A stretch of 64,000 nt of DNA. Origin: Pseudactinotalea terrae. Lineage in GTDB: Bacteria; Actinomycetota; Actinomycetes; Actinomycetales; Beutenbergiaceae. Every line of letters starts with the position of its first letter. Positions within the stretch are counted from its first letter, which is position 1. Made by a program: the position numbers and the translations under genes. Positions 23,925-32,457 of the stretch are shown in pieces. Location: positions 496,001 through 560,000 of the forward strand of contig NZ_WNXZ01000002.1 in NCBI RefSeq assembly GCF_009733845.1. The letters run 5' to 3'. The notes beneath the pieces are model-generated. The model worked only from the letters and a program-made list of their open reading frames with translations. It had not been told where the DNA came from and ran no database searches.

Positions 23925-24785
23925 TCAGCCGAGGGTGCCGAGCGTGTCGAGAAGGTCGAGCAGGGTCCTGGGGCCGACGACGGTGCCTCCCGCCCCCTCG
24001 CAGCGCTCCCGCAGCCCGCGGTCGGCCGTGACAACGACAACGTGCGCTCCGCTCGCGGTCAGCTCGGTGGCGATCTCGACGACCGTGTCATCACCCGAGC
24101 CGGGCGCCGGGACCGTGGCGACGCGGGCGGCCGCGGCGGCACCGCGTGCCGCACCCTCGGTCACCACGAGCCACGTGGGCCACCAGCGGTCACCGGGGAG
24201 GTCGGCGAAGGCGGCAGGGATCCCGGTGGCCGCGAGCGTGTCGAGGCGCTCGATCAGCCGTGCGGTCGCGCCGCGCCGGTCGCGCCACCAGCCGTCGGGG
24301 CGGCTCCCGACCACGTTGGCGGCGTCGACCACCACGTGCAGGTCGATCGCGAGCATGCTGCGCAGCTGGGGCCACGCGTCGGCGAACGCGGGCAGCAACG
24401 GCCGGTCGGTGACCTCGGGGATCGGCACCCAGGCGATCTCGAGGCTCTCGGCGTCGGTCGGCTCCACGTGCAGGTCGGCGTCGGTGCGGGCGAGCACCGT
24501 CGTGTAGCTCCAGTCCGGGTGCACGAGCACCGAGGTGGCGAACGCGCTCACCCGCTCGGCGTCGACGCCGGCCTCCTCGGCGGCCTCTCGCAGCGCTCCG
24601 GCGACCGCGCTCTCGTCGGTGTGGCGGGCACCGCCGGGCATGCCCCACGTGCCGCCCTGATGGCTCCACTCGGCGCGGTGCTGCAGGACGACCCGGTCGC
24701 CGTCGGTCAGCAGCAGCCCGGCAGCGCCGCCGCGCCCCCAGTGCCGGGAGCCGCAGCGGCACTCGACCCAGCCGTCGGCGTTCAC
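23925..24785 (-). CDS. Nudix hydrolase fused to a NYN/YacP-like domain
   Basis: A 286-aa protein. The N-terminal half is a Nudix domain: a short Cys-containing lead ([14 protein letters not shown]), then [20 protein letters not shown] with AAEEAG, which is the Nudix box. The C-terminal half (from about residue 145) has [19 protein letters not shown] and [20 protein letters not shown]. The Asp residues at the ends of strands are typical of PIN/NYN nucleases such as YacP. The pairing suggests nucleotide or RNA housekeeping; the substrate is unknown. I chose the GTG at 24785, just before the conserved region. It is 16 bases after the beta-lactamase-family gene and may be co-transcribed with it. 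Confidence 0.78.
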   Translation of the reverse strand: MNADGWVECRCGSRHWGRGGAAGLLLTDGDRVVLQHRAEWSHQGGTWGMPGGARHTDESAVAGALREAAEEAGVDAERVSAFATSVLVHPDWSYTTVLARTDADLHVEPTDAESLEIAWVPIPEVTDRPLLPAFADAWPQLRSMLAIDLHVVVDAANVVGSRPDGWWRDRRGATARLIERLDTLAATGIPAAFADLPGDRWWPTWLVVTEGAARGAAAAARVATVPAPGSGDDTVVEIATELTASGAHVVVVTADRGLRERCEGAGGTVVGPRTLLDLLDTLGTLG

Positions 24786-24801
24786 GGGCGCTGGGCGGCG
24801 G

Positions 24802-26175
24802 TCATCGGACAGCGTGGTCCAGCGGGTCGACGCTGCGCAGGGGACGCTGTCGCCATGTGAGCGACGCGCCGGCACCACCCGCGGCGATGCGGAAGGAGTG
24901 CGGGGTCTCGATGACGCGCACCACGGCCTCGTAGCCCGCTGCGGTCCACCCGCCGCTGGCCACGACCGGCAGGTACCGGCCGTCGGCCACCAGCTCGCTC
25001 TCGGCCCAGGCGCCGTCACCGACCGCGATCGGGACCTCGTCGCCGGCGCGCGTGAAGGTCAGGGTGGCGCCGTCGGCGCTGACCGCGACCGCCGTGTAGG
25101 CGGGATCGAGATCGGAGGCCGGGTCGGTGGCCCAGGAGCGGCGCTCGCCGGCCGGCGCGCTCGAGGACAGCGGCTGGAGCTGCAGCGTGGCGAGCCGCTC
25201 GGCGAGGCGCGCGTCCGCCTCCGCGGAGCCGGGTCGATCGACCGCGGGCAGCAGATGCGTCCACACGAGGTCGAGCACCTCCTGCATGGCCTCGAGCTCG
25301 GAGGTGATCGCGATGCTCAGCTGCTGCTCGGGCAGCACGATCCCGAACTGTCCGTAAGCACCGTCGGCGCGGTAACCGTGCCGAGCGATCCAGAAGCTGT
25401 GGCCGTAACCGTGCTCCCAGTCGGAGGCGCTGGCACCCTCGGGAACCGGCAGCGCCGGGCGGGTGGCCTCGTCGAACCACGACGCCGGCACGATCTGCTC
25501 GCCGTCGACCTCGCCGCGGGCCAGCCACAGCTGCGTGAGGGCGAGCAGGTCGTCGGTGCGGAGCCGGGCACCGGTGAACCCGAGCGGGTGGCCGGCGCGA
25601 TCGCGCTCCCAGTCGATCGCGGGGATGCCGATGCGGCTGAGCACTCGGGTCATCGCGACCTCGTCGAGCATGCGACCGGTCATGTGGGAGACGGCCCGCG
25701 AGAGCAGGTACGTGGCCACCTGGTTGTACGCGAACACCGCGCCAGGCTCGCCGTCCGGCGGATCCGCCAGGATCGAGCGCAGCAGCTCCCCGCCATCGGC
25801 CATCAGCCCCGGCCACGCGTCAACGGTGTGCCCGACCGTCATCGTCAGGCAGTGCCGCACCGTGACCCTGCGCCACACCTCGGCGATCTCACCGACCAGC
25901 GCAGCCGGAGGCAGCAGGTCGAGCACGGCGTCATCGAGCGAGAAGACGCCGTCGCCCACCAGGGCAGCGACCGTCGTCGCCGTGATGCTCTTGGAGCACG
26001 AGTAGAGGAGGTGCTTGCGCTCCGGTCCGTACGGGGCCCACCAGCCCCGCGCTACCGCCTGCCCGCGGCGCGCGAGGGCGATGCTGTGCAGATCGAGGTG
26101 AGCAGCGCCGTCGAGGAGATCGAGGATCCCCTGGGCGTCGATGCCGGCATGGCTGGGATCCGTCGTCGGGAGCAC
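24802..26175 (-). CDS. Beta-lactamase-family serine hydrolase (class C/esterase type)
   Basis: A 457-aa protein of the penicillin-binding-protein-like fold. The nucleophile motif SxxK is SCSK (in LLYSCSKSITATTVAALV). The second motif region reads FAYNQVATYLLSRAV, where Tyr is kept but the usual Y-x-N is altered. The HGYGHSFWIAR and YGQFGIVLPEQQLSIAITS segments form the late strand. A C-terminal beta-domain of about 110 residues follows. No signal peptide is visible, so it is probably a cytoplasmic esterase or peptidase and not a resistance enzyme. The GTG start at 26175 is supported by a -10 box 7 bases upstream. Confidence 0.82.
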   Translation of the reverse strand: MLPTTDPSHAGIDAQGILDLLDGAAHLDLHSIALARRGQAVARGWWAPYGPERKHLLYSCSKSITATTVAALVGDGVFSLDDAVLDLLPPAALVGEIAEVWRRVTVRHCLTMTVGHTVDAWPGLMADGGELLRSILADPPDGEPGAVFAYNQVATYLLSRAVSHMTGRMLDEVAMTRVLSRIGIPAIDWERDRAGHPLGFTGARLRTDDLLALTQLWLARGEVDGEQIVPASWFDEATRPALPVPEGASASDWEHGYGHSFWIARHGYRADGAYGQFGIVLPEQQLSIAITSELEAMQEVLDLVWTHLLPAVDRPGSAEADARLAERLATLQLQPLSSSAPAGERRSWATDPASDLDPAYTAVAVSADGATLTFTRAGDEVPIAVGDGAWAESELVADGRYLPVVASGGWTAAGYEAVVRVIETPHSFRIAAGGAGASLTWRQRPLRSVDPLDHAVR

Positions 26176-26182
26176 GCTCGCG

Positions 26183-26188
26183 ACACTA
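26183..26188 (-). promoter_or_regulatory. Leaderless-type -10 box (TAGTGT) of the beta-lactamase-family gene
   Basis: On the minus strand TAGTGT is followed by 7 bases and the GTG start at 26175. Confidence 0.45.
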
Positions 26189-26216
26189 GGGCATCACGGG
26201 CGCACGGCGTGCCGCG

Positions 26217-28019
26217 TCAGGCCTCGACCGCGTCGATCTGGCAGATCACGCTGCCGGAGCTGACCGTCTGCCCGACGATCGCGGCGAGGCCGTGAACCTT
26301 GCCGGCCCGGTGCGCCACCAGGGGCTGCTCCATCTTCATGGCCTCGAGGACGACGACGAGATCGCCCTCGGCGATGACGTCACCATCGTTGACCGCGACC
26401 TTGACGATCGTGCCCTGCATCGGCGAGGCGAGCGCGTTGCCGGTGACGGCCCCGGCGCCCAGCCGTGCTCCGGGGCGGCGCACGGGTCGCTTCGAGGGGC
26501 GGCGCCTGCCGAGGCCCAGGCCCGCCGGGAGCACGACCTCCAGGCGCTTGCCGCCGACCTCGACGACCACCCGCTCGACGCCCTCCTCCTCGGGAGAGGC
26601 GGCCACGGGCGCCGCCGGGGGAGCGGCCGGGACATCGACGCGGCCGAGGAACTCCGACTCGATCCACGTGGTGTAGACGCCGAAGGAGTCGGCATCCTCG
26701 GCGGCGAAGGCCGGCTCGTCCAGGACGGCGCGGTGGAACGGCAGCACGGTGGCCATGCCCGTGACCTCGGCCTCCGCGAGCGCGCGACGGGCACGCTGCA
26801 GCGCCTCGGTGCGGGTAGCGCCGGTCACCACGATCTTGGCGAGCATGGAGTCGAACGCCCCGGAGATCACATCGCCCGCGACCACGCCGGAGTCCACACG
26901 CACGCCCGGTCCGCTCGGCCAGCGCAGCGTCTCGATGGTGCCCGGCGCCGGCAGGAAGTTCGCCGCCGGGTCCTCGCCGTTGATGCGGAACTCGATCGAG
27001 TGCCCGCGGGTGGGGACTTCGTCGTAGCCGAGCGGCTCGCCCGCGGCGATCCGCAGCTGCTCGCGCACCAGGTCGATGCCGCTGATCTCCTCGGTCACGG
27101 GGTGCTCGACCTGGAGCCGGGTGTTGACCTCGAGGAAGGAGATCGTGCCGTCGACGGCGAGGAGGAACTCGCAGGTCCCGGCACCCTGGTAGCCGGCCTC
27201 GCTGAGGATCGCGATCGACGCGCGGCGCAGCTCGGCGTCTTGCTCGGGGCTGAGGAACGGCGCGGGCGCCTCCTCGACCAGCTTCTGGTGGCGGCGCTGC
27301 AGCGTGCAGTCGCGCGTGGAGACCACCACGACCGTGCCGTGCGCATCGGCGAGGCACTGGGTCTCCACGTGGCGGGGGCGGTCGAGGAACCGCTCGACGA
27401 AGCACTCGCCGCGCCCGAACGCCGCGGTGGCCTCGCGCACCGCGGAGGCATACAGCTCGGCGATCTCCTCGGTGGTGCGAGCCACCTTGAGGCCGCGGCC
27501 GCCGCCGCCGAACGCCGCCTTGATGGCGATCGGCAGGCCGTGCTCGGCGGCGAACGCCTCGACCTCGGCGGCCTCCGTGACCGGCTCGGGCGTGCCGGCG
27601 ACCAGGGGCGCACCGGCGCGCTGCGCGATGTGGCGGGCGCTCACCTTGTCGCCGAGCGACTCGATCGCCGCCGGGGGCGGGCCGATCCAGACCAGACCCG
27701 CATCGATGACCGCCTGCGCGAACGCGGCGTTCTCGGAGAGGAACCCGTAGCCGGGGTGGATCGCATCGGCGCCCGAGCGGCGGGCGATGTCGAGGATCTT
27801 CGCGGAGTCGAGGTAGGTCTCGGCGGCGCGCGTGCCGCCGAGGGCGTAGGCCTCGTCGGCGAGCAGCACGTGCTGCGCGGTGCGGTCCGGGTCCGCGTAC
27901 ACGCTCACCGAGGCGATGCCGGCGTCACGACATGCGCGCGCCACCCTGACGGCGATCTCTCCTCGGTTGGCGATGAGCACCTTCCGCAACGGCCGGGCCG
28001 GAGGGATCGTGCTCGTCAT
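26217..28019 (-). CDS. accA3: Acetyl/propionyl-CoA carboxylase alpha subunit (biotin carboxylase + BCCP)
   Basis: A 600-aa subunit that carboxylates its own biotin with bicarbonate and ATP, then hands CO2 to an AccD-type beta subunit. The order is: biotin carboxylase N-domain ([31 protein letters not shown]), ATP-grasp ([26 protein letters not shown]), C-domain, a basic linker near 480-520, and a biotinyl domain with EAMKM (Lys562). The partners AccD5 and AccE, and the biotin ligase BirA, are encoded at 35-38 kb. In many Actinobacteria these genes lie closer together with maf between them. Confidence 0.95.
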   Translation of the reverse strand: MTSTIPPARPLRKVLIANRGEIAVRVARACRDAGIASVSVYADPDRTAQHVLLADEAYALGGTRAAETYLDSAKILDIARRSGADAIHPGYGFLSENAAFAQAVIDAGLVWIGPPPAAIESLGDKVSARHIAQRAGAPLVAGTPEPVTEAAEVEAFAAEHGLPIAIKAAFGGGGRGLKVARTTEEIAELYASAVREATAAFGRGECFVERFLDRPRHVETQCLADAHGTVVVVSTRDCTLQRRHQKLVEEAPAPFLSPEQDAELRRASIAILSEAGYQGAGTCEFLLAVDGTISFLEVNTRLQVEHPVTEEISGIDLVREQLRIAAGEPLGYDEVPTRGHSIEFRINGEDPAANFLPAPGTIETLRWPSGPGVRVDSGVVAGDVISGAFDSMLAKIVVTGATRTEALQRARRALAEAEVTGMATVLPFHRAVLDEPAFAAEDADSFGVYTTWIESEFLGRVDVPAAPPAAPVAASPEEEGVERVVVEVGGKRLEVVLPAGLGLGRRRPSKRPVRRPGARLGAGAVTGNALASPMQGTIVKVAVNDGDVIAEGDLVVVLEAMKMEQPLVAHRAGKVHGLAAIVGQTVSSGSVICQIDAVEA

Positions 28020-28248
28020 CCAGTCGCTCCAGGGGTTCTCGGGTGAGGTCGCGCGAACGCGCGGCGGGAAGTCCGTCGACCCACGCTAGTACCGAGCAGG
28101 GGTGCATCCGTGCCACGCCGCACCGCCCCGCGGAAGTCTGTGAGGGCAGGCAACCGGCGATCCCGCGGATTGTGCCAACCATACAAACGGTGCCGTAGGT
28201 TCGCCCTCCGGTGGGGACCGTGTTAGTCGGTGCCTGACAATGGGCGGG

Positions 28249-28875
28249 TCAAGGGCTGGCCGGGTGCCACAGGTCGGTCCAGCGGATGCCGAGGTCGGTC
28301 AGCATCTGCCGCAGCAGCGGGAGGCTGATGCCGACCACGCCGTGCGGATCGCCGTCCACACCGGTGATGAACGCGCCGCCGAGACCGTCGATCGTGAACG
28401 CTCCGGCCACCTGCAGCGGCTCGCCGGTCGCGACGTACGCGTCGATCTCCTCGCTGCTGACGTCCGCGAACCGCACGGTGGTCGAGGAGACCGCGCCGGC
28501 GCTGCGGCCGTCACGCAGCCGTACCCAGTGCCCGCTGCGCAGCACCCCGGTGCGACCGCGCATGCGCAGCCAGCGAGCACGGGCACGGTCGGCGGTCCCG
28601 GGCTTGCCCATCGGGTCGCCGTCGAGATCGAGCAGCGAGTCGCACCCCACCACGATGTCGGCACACCGAGCGGCGTGGGTACCGGCCACGGCGTCCGCCT
28701 TGGCGCGCGCGAGCATCAGCACGGCGTCGGTCACGCTGAGCGTGCCCCGCTCGGCGGCGGCGTCGCGCAGGAGCGCGTCCTCGTCGAGATCGGCTGCCTG
28801 CAGCAGCGGCTCGATGCCGGCCGAGCGCAGCGTCGCGGCGCGGGCCGGCGAGGACGAGGCCAGCAGCAGGCGCAC
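28249..28875 (-). CDS. maf: Maf-like nucleotide pyrophosphatase
   Basis: A house-cleaning enzyme that hydrolyses non-canonical nucleoside triphosphates (208 aa). It has the P-loop-like N-terminus LLLASSSPARAATLRSAGI, the acidic CDSLLDLDGDPMGKPG segment and the C-terminal IDGLGGAFITGVDGDPHGVVGI typical of the family. The GTG start lies 3 bases after the stop of the Ddn-family gene. Its presence beside the carboxylase genes is a conserved actinobacterial feature. The 229-base gap on its far side (28020-28248) shows no clear feature. Confidence 0.9.
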   Translation of the reverse strand: MRLLLASSSPARAATLRSAGIEPLLQAADLDEDALLRDAAAERGTLSVTDAVLMLARAKADAVAGTHAARCADIVVGCDSLLDLDGDPMGKPGTADRARARWLRMRGRTGVLRSGHWVRLRDGRSAGAVSSTTVRFADVSSEEIDAYVATGEPLQVAGAFTIDGLGGAFITGVDGDPHGVVGISLPLLRQMLTDLGIRWTDLWHPASP

Positions 28876-28878
28876 GCG

Positions 28879-29313
28879 CTAGCGACGTTCGAGGAGGAAG
28901 AGGGGGATCTCCCGCTCGGTCTTGGTCTGGTAGTCGGCGTAGGGCGGGTACGCCGCGACGCAGCGCGGCCACCACTCCTCGCGCTCGGCGCCGGTGATCA
29001 GCCGTGCCCGGGCCTGGTGGGTCTCGGTGCCGTCCTGGACGGTCACGTCCGGGTTCGCCGTGATGTTGTGGAACCAGGCCGGGTGCTCGGGGGAGCCGCC
29101 CTTGCTGGCCACGGCGACGTACACGCCGTCGTGCTCCACCCGCATCAGCGGGACCTTGCGCCACAGGCCCGACCGGGCGCCCAGCACCTCGACGACGATC
29201 ACCGGCCTGCCCATCACGTCCACCGATCCGGTGTCGCCGGTCTCCTCGATCTTCTCCACCTGCCGACGGACCCAGTCGGTCGCCGGCTCGCGGTACGCGC
29301 GTTCGTGATTCAC
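28879..29313 (-). CDS. Deazaflavin (F420)-dependent nitroreductase family protein (Ddn-like)
   Basis: A 144-aa protein of the split-barrel Ddn/FDOR-A family, which uses reduced F420 to reduce quinones or nitro compounds. Family features are DVMGRPVIVVEVLGARSGLWRK with VPLMRVEHDG after it, a GGSPEHPAWFHNITANPDV segment and the PPYADYQTKTEREIPLFLLE tail. F420 use is known of the family and not visible here; no F420 biosynthesis gene is in the window. The GTG start follows a -10 box by 6 bases inside a strong inverted repeat. It is followed by maf with only 3 bases between. Confidence 0.85.
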   Translation of the reverse strand: MNHERAYREPATDWVRRQVEKIEETGDTGSVDVMGRPVIVVEVLGARSGLWRKVPLMRVEHDGVYVAVASKGGSPEHPAWFHNITANPDVTVQDGTETHQARARLITGAEREEWWPRCVAAYPPYADYQTKTEREIPLFLLERR

Positions 29314-29341
29314 CCGGCCAGCCTAATGGGGGCTGGCCGGG
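29313..29341 (-). promoter_or_regulatory. Hairpin-embedded leaderless promoter of the Ddn-like gene
   Basis: CCCGGCCAGCC and GGCTGGCCGGG form an 11-bp perfect inverted repeat with a 7-base loop. The minus-strand -10 box TAGGCT (29320-29325) spans stem and loop, and the GTG start begins 6 bases further on, at the stem edge. The palindrome could be an operator covering the RNA polymerase site. Confidence 0.5.
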
Positions 29342-29466
29342 AGCCTGGGTGGAGGCTGCCGGGGTAGGCACGAGCGGGCGCGTGCGGCACAGTGGTGACC
29401 GAACGGAACTCGTCGCGGATGCAGCGCCTCACCGCTGCGGGCGAGACCCAGACAGGAGGCTTCACC

Positions 29467-29829
29467 ATGACCGAGCAGCCCCAGCCGAACGACGGCGGCA
29501 AGACCTGGTACGAGGAGTTCACCGTCTCTGGCGGCGAGCTGCTCGACAAGGTCAAGGAGCTCATCCGTGAGGGCAACGTGCGTCGCGTGTTCATCAAGAA
29601 GAGCGACGGCGAGACCCTGTTCGAGATCCCGCTGACTGCCGGTGTGGCGATCACCGCTCTCACCGCTGCGGTCGCGCCGGCTCTCGTTGCTGTCGGCGCC
29701 GTCGCGGCCCTGCTCACCCAGGTGACGCTGGGCGTCGAGCGACGTGGCGAGCCCGCGGGTGCTCCCGTCGAGGACGCCCCGGTCGTCGACGAGCAGCCCA
29801 CGGGCGAGGGCACCCCGCCGAGCTACTGA
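29467..29829 (+). CDS. DUF4342 domain protein
   Basis: A 120-aa protein. The DUF4342 core is clear: KTWYEEFTVSGGELLDKVKE, LIREGNVRRVFIKKSDGETL and FEIPLTAGVA, then a hydrophobic segment (about residues 58-82) that could cross or lie in the membrane, and an acidic Pro-rich tail. The function is unknown; the N-terminal part looks like a UBA-type helical domain joined to a small barrel. The ATG has AGGAGG 8 bases upstream. It is divergent from the Ddn-like gene and is followed by a repeat array. Confidence 0.85.
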   Translation: MTEQPQPNDGGKTWYEEFTVSGGELLDKVKELIREGNVRRVFIKKSDGETLFEIPLTAGVAITALTAAVAPALVAVGAVAALLTQVTLGVERRGEPAGAPVEDAPVVDEQPTGEGTPPSY

Positions 29830-29899
29830 GACGCCCGCCCCGGCAGCTGCCCGGCTGCATGGTCCGCCGCCGCTCGGTCCACCTCCCAGGTGGCTGGTG

Positions 29900-30250
29900 G
29901 CTGAGCGTCCACATGGCGCCTGGGGGGTCACTCAGCGTCCATCGGGGCGTGCTCGGTGGACGCTGAGTGACCTGGCCAGCGGGGTGGTGGGCCAGCGTCC
30001 ACTGGGGCCGTGGGGTGGTGGCTGAGCGTCCATCGGGGCCGGCTCGGTGGACGCTGAGTGACCTGGCCTGCGGGGGTGGTGGGTCAGCGTCCACTGGGGG
30101 CGTGGGGTGGTGGCTGAGCGTCCATCGGGGCCGGCTCGGTGGACGCTGAGTGACCTGGCCTGCGGGGGTGGTGGGTCAGCGTCCACTGGGGGCGTGGGGT
30201 GGTGGCTGAGCGTCCATCAGGGTCTGCTCCTTGGACGCTGACTGACCTGC
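29900..30250 (+). repeat. 92-bp tandem palindromic repeat array (AGCGTCCA/TGGACGCT family)
   Basis: Units recur every 92 bases (markers at 30021, 30113 and 30205), with a divergent copy before them. Each unit contains facing AGCGTCCA and TGGACGCT elements and therefore folds into hairpins. The best stem is at 29926-29972, where GGTCACTCAGCGTCCA pairs perfectly over 16 bases with TGGACGCTGAGTGACC across a 15-base loop. The array fills the gap between the DUF4342 gene and the converging nuclease gene and covers the last codons of the latter. Related arrays lie near 31.4 and 42.1 kb. Confidence 0.9.
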
Positions 30251-31269
30251 GTCCCGGTCGTGATGGGTGCTGAGCGACCTGGCCCCGGGCGAGGCGCACG
30301 GTGGCCCACCCTTGTGCGTGCGCGAGGGGCGTCCTGGCCCGCACGGGGGCGCCGAACGCTCCGGAAGAGTGCTCGCCAGGCACGACCGAACTCGGGGCGG
30401 GGACCCTGGTAGCCCACCGACACGAGGTCGTCGTAGACGTTCAGCACCATGGCTCGTGGCACCCGCATCGATTCCTTCGTCACCTGGCTGTAGGGCAACT
30501 TCATCGCCCGGAACGCGGCGTATCGGTCGATGTCGGTCAGGTACTGGCCGCGATCCTTCTGGTGGTGCGCGCCGTCGTACTCGATCGCCATGCCGCAGCT
30601 CGTCGCCAGCAGGTCGATCTCGACGAGCCTGCCGTCGAGGCGCCGACGCGGCGCGTTCACCTCGAGTCCCACGATCCCCGCCGCCTCCAGCAGCAACCTG
30701 AGCTTGGATTCAGGGATGGAGCGAGATCGAGGTCTCAGCATGCTCAGGATCTTCCTGACCTCGTGCGCGCCGTCTCGCCATGGTTGCGCCTGAAGCAGAT
30801 CGAGCAGCTCTTCCTCGGTCATGAAGCTCCGATGCAGCAACCAGTCGCCGACGGCAACCAGGTCGATCAGGCGGGCCTGTGTCCCGTAGGCGATGAACGC
30901 CGCTGCGGGTGTGACGCCGTCATCGTCGGATGGCGGCATGGAAGCAGTGCGGTGAAGCACGATCCCCGGAGTGCTGAGGTGCAGGTCCGAGTCGATAACG
31001 AAGTGCACGGGCTCGACGGGCCCCATCTCAAGCCCGAGTTGTTGGATCCGGGTGATGCCGGTGACTCGGGCTGCAGGCGGCAGATACAGCTTGGCGGCGT
31101 CCACGCGGTCCGCGAGCGTCATGACGTGCTCGGTCGCTACCCACACCCTCGGGTGGTGCCGGCGGAACCGCTGGCCTCGAAGGACTTTCTCGGAATAGCC
31201 CTGAGCAACGAAGTCCGACGACGCGAACGGACCGTTCAGGAATCGTGAGCTGATTGACGTGGCTCGGGG
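30217..31269 (-). CDS. DUF559-type endonuclease with AbiEi-like N-terminus
   Basis: A protein of about 350 aa. The N-terminal half (FASSDFVAQGYSEKVLRGQR, VWVATEHVMTLADR, and a PAARVTGITRIQQLGL segment) resembles AbiEi-like winged-helix proteins. The C-terminal half is a Vsr-like DUF559 nuclease: GRLVEIDLLATSCGMAIEYD, GAHHQKDRGQYLTDIDRYAA, with Asp/Glu residues in the expected catalytic order. The final 30 residues are Arg/Pro-rich and are encoded by the edge of the repeat array, so the natural stop may have been displaced. Repeat blocks lie on both sides of the gene. The start may be 31290 or 31269. The cellular role of these common actinobacterial proteins is unknown. Confidence 0.75.
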   Translation of the reverse strand, partial: PRATSISSRFLNGPFASSDFVAQGYSEKVLRGQRFRRHHPRVWVATEHVMTLADRVDAAKLYLPPAARVTGITRIQQLGLEMGPVEPVHFVIDSDLHLSTPGIVLHRTASMPPSDDDGVTPAAAFIAYGTQARLIDLVAVGDWLLHRSFMTEEELLDLLQAQPWRDGAHEVRKILSMLRPRSRSIPESKLRLLLEAAGIVGLEVNAPRRRLDGRLVEIDLLATSCGMAIEYDGAHHQKDRGQYLTDIDRYAAFRAMKLPYSQVTKESMRVPRAMVLNVYDDLVSVGYQGPRPEFGRAWRALFRSVRRPRAGQDAPRARTRVGHRAPRPGPGRSAPITTGTQVSQRPRSRP

Positions 31270-31426
31270 CATGCGAGCAGCGCATCGCATGTCGTGCCTG
31301 TGGCGCGAACGCCCCGTCCCCTTGCTGTGGATGAGCGGACATCAGCCTGCAGCTGTGGATATCGCTCGACCACTCACGGGCGTACCTACCGCCCTGGCGT
31401 GAGCATCCCCATGGAGCGGCGATGGT

Positions 31427-31570
31427 GCCTCAGCGTCCACCTCGGTCTTGCCCTGGTGGAAGAGCGTCCACCGTGTACCGGTTGGTGGACGCCTGCTCAC
31501 CAGTGCGGGGCGGGTGTGGACGCTCGCTCACCAGCGCTGGGCGGGCGTGGACGCTGGCTCACCAGCGGGG
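31427..31570 (+). repeat. Second block of AGCGTCCA/TGGACGCT-family repeats
   Basis: Contains CTCAGCGTCCACCT, AGAGCGTCCACC, GGTGGACGCCTGCTCACCAG and two closely spaced copies of GTGGACGCTnGCTCACCAGC about 36 bases apart. It lies between the nuclease gene start and the end of the TetR gene. The flanking parts of this gap (31270-31426 and 31571-31619) hold no recognisable element apart from the nuclease gene's presumed promoter. Confidence 0.75.
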
Positions 31571-31619
31571 GGGCAAGGGCCCGAGAGGGCTGGGCGCCGG
31601 CACGACCGTTCCGTAGGCC

Positions 31620-32342
31620 TCAGCCTGTGCTGGGCGCGGCCGCGACGATCCCCAGCTCGGCTGCTCGCCGCTGTGCGAGCGCCTCCAGGTGCGCGCCCCG
31701 GGCGGTGATCGACCGCTCGTAGTGCCCGAAGAGCTCGAACGAGATCGCCCCGAAAAGAGTGGTCCAGGCATCGACGACGAGCAGCACCAGCTGCGGGTCC
31801 GACGGCATCGCTGCCTCCACCCCGAGCCTCGGCAGGGCGTCCTGGATCGTGCGGGCGTCGTCGCGCAGCTCCTGTGCGAGCTCGGGCTGCGTCTCGGCGG
31901 CGGGCCGCGCCCCGGCAGCATGGGCCTCGATGGCCACGCGCGCGAGCATGAGCACGACGGCGGTCGCGGGCTCGATCGTGCTGCTGGGAGCCGCGTAGCC
32001 CACCACGGGGGTCCCGTAGAGCAGGGCGTACTCGTGGGGGTGGGCGAGCGCCCAGTCTCGCGTGGCGCGCCAGATGGTCAACCATCGGCCCAGGTGGTCC
32101 TGGCGCGGGACGGCCTCCTCGGCCTCGCGCACCGCGGCGGCGAGCCGCTCGTACCCGGTCTGGATCAGCTGGGTGAGGATCGCCTCCCGGCCGGGCAGGT
32201 ACCGGTACAGCGCCGAGGGCACCACGCCGATCTCGCGGGCGATCGACCGCAGCGACAGCGCCGTCGGCCCGACCTCGCCGAGCTGGCGGCGTGCGACCTC
32301 GAGCACAGCGGTCAACATCGGGGGCGCTGCGTCGTCGGCCAT
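31620..32342 (-). CDS. TetR-family transcriptional regulator
   Basis: A 240-aa repressor. The N-terminal helix-turn-helix is clear (VARRQLGEVGPTALSLRSIA, REIGVVPSALYRYLPGREAI). The ligand domain resembles the WHG-type C-domains (HPHEYALLYGTPVVGY). It is divergent from an NAD-dependent epimerase gene, and three 15-bp palindromes occupy the space between them. The protein therefore very probably represses both its own gene and the epimerase. The ATG at 32342 matches the family start; longer in-frame starts would read through the operators. The effector is unknown. Confidence 0.92.
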   Translation of the reverse strand: MADDAAPPMLTAVLEVARRQLGEVGPTALSLRSIAREIGVVPSALYRYLPGREAILTQLIQTGYERLAAAVREAEEAVPRQDHLGRWLTIWRATRDWALAHPHEYALLYGTPVVGYAAPSSTIEPATAVVLMLARVAIEAHAAGARPAAETQPELAQELRDDARTIQDALPRLGVEAAMPSDPQLVLLVVDAWTTLFGAISFELFGHYERSITARGAHLEALAQRRAAELGIVAAAPSTG

Positions 32343-32363
32343 GACCACAGGATGCCACATCTC

Positions 32364-32432
32364 GAGAACAGTGTTCTTGACATCCTGTCGGCCAACGTGA
32401 ACACTGTTCTCACCCCAGAGAACAGTGTTCTC
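32364..32432. promoter_or_regulatory. Three 15-bp palindromic operators for the divergent TetR/epimerase pair
   Basis: Sites at 32364-32378, 32397-32411 and 32418-32432 share the pattern GAGAACA-N-TGTTCTC. The third is a perfect palindrome; the first and second differ by one base in one arm. Centres are 33 and 21 bases apart, about 3 and 2 helical turns, so dimers would bind on one face. The third site ends 10 bases before the epimerase ribosome site AGAAGGAG. Confidence 0.85.
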
Positions 32433-32457
32433 GCCGATGCCCAGAAGGAGTTCAGTC

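Noticed and set aside
24802-26175. Antibiotic-resistance beta-lactamase
   Set aside because: No signal peptide, altered second motif and housekeeping neighbourhood; beta-lactamase-fold esterases are common in this phylum.
26292-28046. A 584-codon open frame opposite the biotin carboxylase gene
   Set aside because: Antisense shadow of a gene with complete catalytic motifs; no recognisable domain and highly skewed composition.
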